Shown here piece by piece: positions 61,801 through 64,000 of a stretch of DNA of 64,000 nt. A program made the position numbers and the translations under genes. This DNA comes from Tyto alba (taxonomy: Eukaryota; Chordata; Aves; Strigiformes; Tytonidae), in the NCBI RefSeq assembly GCF_018691265.1, contig NW_024881301.1:14878752-14942751 (forward strand), in the 5' to 3' direction. How positions within the stretch are numbered: the first letter of the stretch is position 1; each line of letters begins with the position of its first letter. The notes under the pieces were generated by a model. It did no database searches. It worked only from the letters and a program-made list of their open reading frames with translations, and was not told the DNA's origin.

Positions 61801-63760
61801 AGGTCCGTACAAGATGATTATTAACAGAAACCATAATTATCTTGTTCAGAACATTTTACCAACCCTGTGTGAGAATATTTAATATGTATAGGTATGAGAA
61901 AAGATATTTGACAGAAGTTGACTCAAAAGGAAGAAAAGAGACATGATTACCATACAGCTGCCAGTAAGGACACTAATGATAAGTGAAAATGAATAACTCA
62001 GCTTCTGTGGAATCTTGAGCAACAAGACATTTTCTATATACTTCAAAGCACAAGGGAAGGCTTTAAAAGTTCTGGATAGACTTGATCAATAAATCCAGTC
62101 TAAAAAGGATCTGACATCTGATAGTCACGTACCCTGTCAGGCATGCCAACAGCAAAATGAAAACCATTGATTTGTTTGTCACCAGGCTTTGTCAGCTAGA
62201 AATTTTTTCTAAGCCTTAGATGCACACAGATGGCATTATACAGGAACCAAATAACTGAAAAATGAATTTAAACTGGGGACATTTTCTGTGAACAGGAAAT
62301 GTCAGAGAATTCTCAATGTACCACATGGGACACAATACTATGTGCTTTTCTCCTATGGAGCATCCTTCAGAAATTAAGAGGGAGAAGATAATGTAAATCA
62401 CTTGTGGCTGGATACAGGACTTTCCAAAGAGATGTAAATATTTTCACTGATTTTAAGGAGAGTTACTTTTACTCCTTAATAGAGAGTTTAATCACTGACG
62501 AAGACTGTTCTGTCTTATAAGAGTAACTTTAGGCATACCTTTACATGAGCTTTCCCAAATAAACATGCTGAGTATTTGAAGCAATTTTTTGGTCAGAGGG
62601 AGATAGTTTTTTCAGTGCTAGTACTTAAATAAATAGGACTCTGGGATATGAAATATTTAGCATTTTTAATAAAGCTCAGTGCATCGTTATTAGAGGTGGT
62701 ATTTCATTTAGATCTCAAACTCTGTGTTTGCAGTGCTTAAGGTAGTTTTACATTTACCCATATTTTTGTTTGCCAGATAAGCATCAAATCAACATGTTTC
62801 ATAAAGGAGCAATTTATGAACAGCAGTTCTTTTGTCTTTGATAATCTGGAAGCAGGTTTTTCTGACATGTGGCATTAGCTTTCTTTATATGATTTCAGTC
62901 AGTCATAACCATAAAATGTATTTATCCATTCAAGCCACGCCAATAACCTCTATTTGCAGCAAGCTTTCACAAGTGCATCTGAAATATCACTATTTCCTTT
63001 ACTCCCGTTATCCATATATTTTGCATCACATGATCTTTGCCTTGAATCTGATCTCTGAGAAGCAACCTAGCAGCAGTGATATTACTTAGTGATGTAGTAA
63101 CTACTTAACTAAGATTTTGGGAGCTACTGTTCTGTGTAAGTGTTCCATCAGCTAGGAAATCCTTTTTGGGGGCAGACAAAAAAAGAGTGTAGTGTTTTAG
63201 AGGCTACTTGTGGCATAAATATGACAACTGATGAAGGAAAGGACTGCGTTATTGGCTGATAGCGAGGACAATGTGAAGGGATCTCTCCTTTATGAAAATC
63301 ATTATAGCTCTTTGTGTTCTTTTTGCTCTTATTTGTCTCTCATTTTTCCCAGGAGGTCTTTCCTTGAACTTTGAACTAGGCATAAACGATGTATGAATAA
63401 AGTATGTTTTCCATTGGATCAGAATGTTCTAAAAGGTAGTGGAAGGAAAATGCAGAAGAGAGAGGACAGGTGAAATTTTTGTCTCTTAAAAATAATTGGT
63501 CTTCAGGAGAAGAATCGTGAGCCTCAAAGGGTGAATATATTATAGCTAATGGAAGGAAAGTAAATAGTGTTGTGAATAGGAGCATCGTCTGGAAGAGCAC
63601 TTACAGTTAAGGAGCTAAGGTTGTAGCTGTTAGAGGTCATAAGCTGTTGATGAAGAATGTCAGTCTACCCCTATGTATAATAAGGTAGGTAAGGTTTCCT
63701 GCATCTTTTACATTTGTTTTTCCTTCTATTAACTTCAGAAACATAATACCAAATGCCAAT

Positions 63761-63763
<3 letters not shown>
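58830..63763. other. non-genic stretch, no feature recognised
   Basis: AT-rich DNA with short chance frames, none longer than 85 codons. A TG/TA-rich patch lies at 59890-59945. No gene, RNA or classified repeat was recognised. Confidence 0.55.

Positions 63764-63812
<49 letters not shown>
63764..63812. repeat. (TA)n microsatellite, about 23 units
   Basis: A perfect TA dinucleotide array followed by AAAA. It is self-complementary and able to form hairpins or cruciforms. Length in assemblies is often unreliable. The last 190 bases of the window after it hold nothing recognisable. Confidence 0.95.
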
Positions 63813-63815
<3 letters not shown>

Positions 63816-64000
63816 CTAATTACTTGTTTTATAAGTAATTTCAGAAAAGCCTTTTAAAAGATAAATGTTAATTTTAATGCAACATGAAACAGACAGTCTG
63901 GATACTAGATTTCCCTTCTGCTTCGTTATATCCAGCTATGTCTTAGACATTGTTCTATAGTGTTTCCTTCTCTGAATCTTAATAGTTTTTGATTAGAATT

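Noticed and set aside
1..64000. CRISPR arrays, operons, bacterial promoters or phage-like systems
   Set aside because: Composition, CR1 elements and retroviral LTRs mark the window as vertebrate nuclear DNA; no regularly spaced repeats or tight gene clusters are present.

Overview
This window reads as nuclear DNA from a bird, most likely a songbird. Two observations support this. Three CR1 LINE pieces carry recognisable coding parts, and a fourth shows the classic CR1 3' end running into an (ATTCT)n tail. There are also at least eight LTR pieces from families with the layout common in passerine genomes: 5-bp target duplications, an LTR start resembling TGTCCTGGGTTGAG, and a 'tatctcaaccc' motif near the 3' end. 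The base composition is AT-rich. I found no convincing host protein-coding gene, rRNA, tRNA or CRISPR. The window looks like intergenic DNA or the inside of a very large intron.

Layout. 1-10,000: unique AT-rich DNA with one CR1 3' end and its microsatellite (about 2.1-2.36 kb) and an A32 run (8.2 kb). 10,036-11,763: minus-strand endogenous retrovirus remnant, comprising a 5' LTR, a lysine-tRNA-type primer binding site, a hydrophobic leader ORF and a broken gag-like region; the rest is missing. 13,582-14,648: solo LTR with a perfect 5-bp target duplication. 17,252-17,847: solo LTR of a second family, with a 3' fragment of that family at 19.4 kb abutting a CR1 remnant. 22,545-24,556: a minus-strand LTR interrupted by a plus-strand LTR of the same family. 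24.6-33.4 kb: no mobile element recognised. 33,425-35,520: long, decayed minus-strand CR1. 35.7-36.5 kb: probable LTR of a third type. 38.3-41.2 kb: two copies of an unclassified repeat. 48,111-49,190: solo LTR. 53,830-54,925: CR1 reverse transcriptase fragment. 57,808-58,829: minus-strand solo LTR. 63.76-63.81 kb: (TA)n.

The genes do not work together in any system. The content is a stack of retroelement insertions of different ages in otherwise featureless sequence. The best leads are the same-family nested LTR pair, the long hydrophobic open frame directly downstream of the retroviral primer binding site, one possible 3'-terminal exon with splice acceptor and poly(A) signal at 46.3-46.5 kb, and the unclassified repeat pair. 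No new defence, biosynthetic or regulatory system is visible. Family names are from recognition of motifs by eye; no database search was run, and boundaries marked 'about' may be off by tens of bases.
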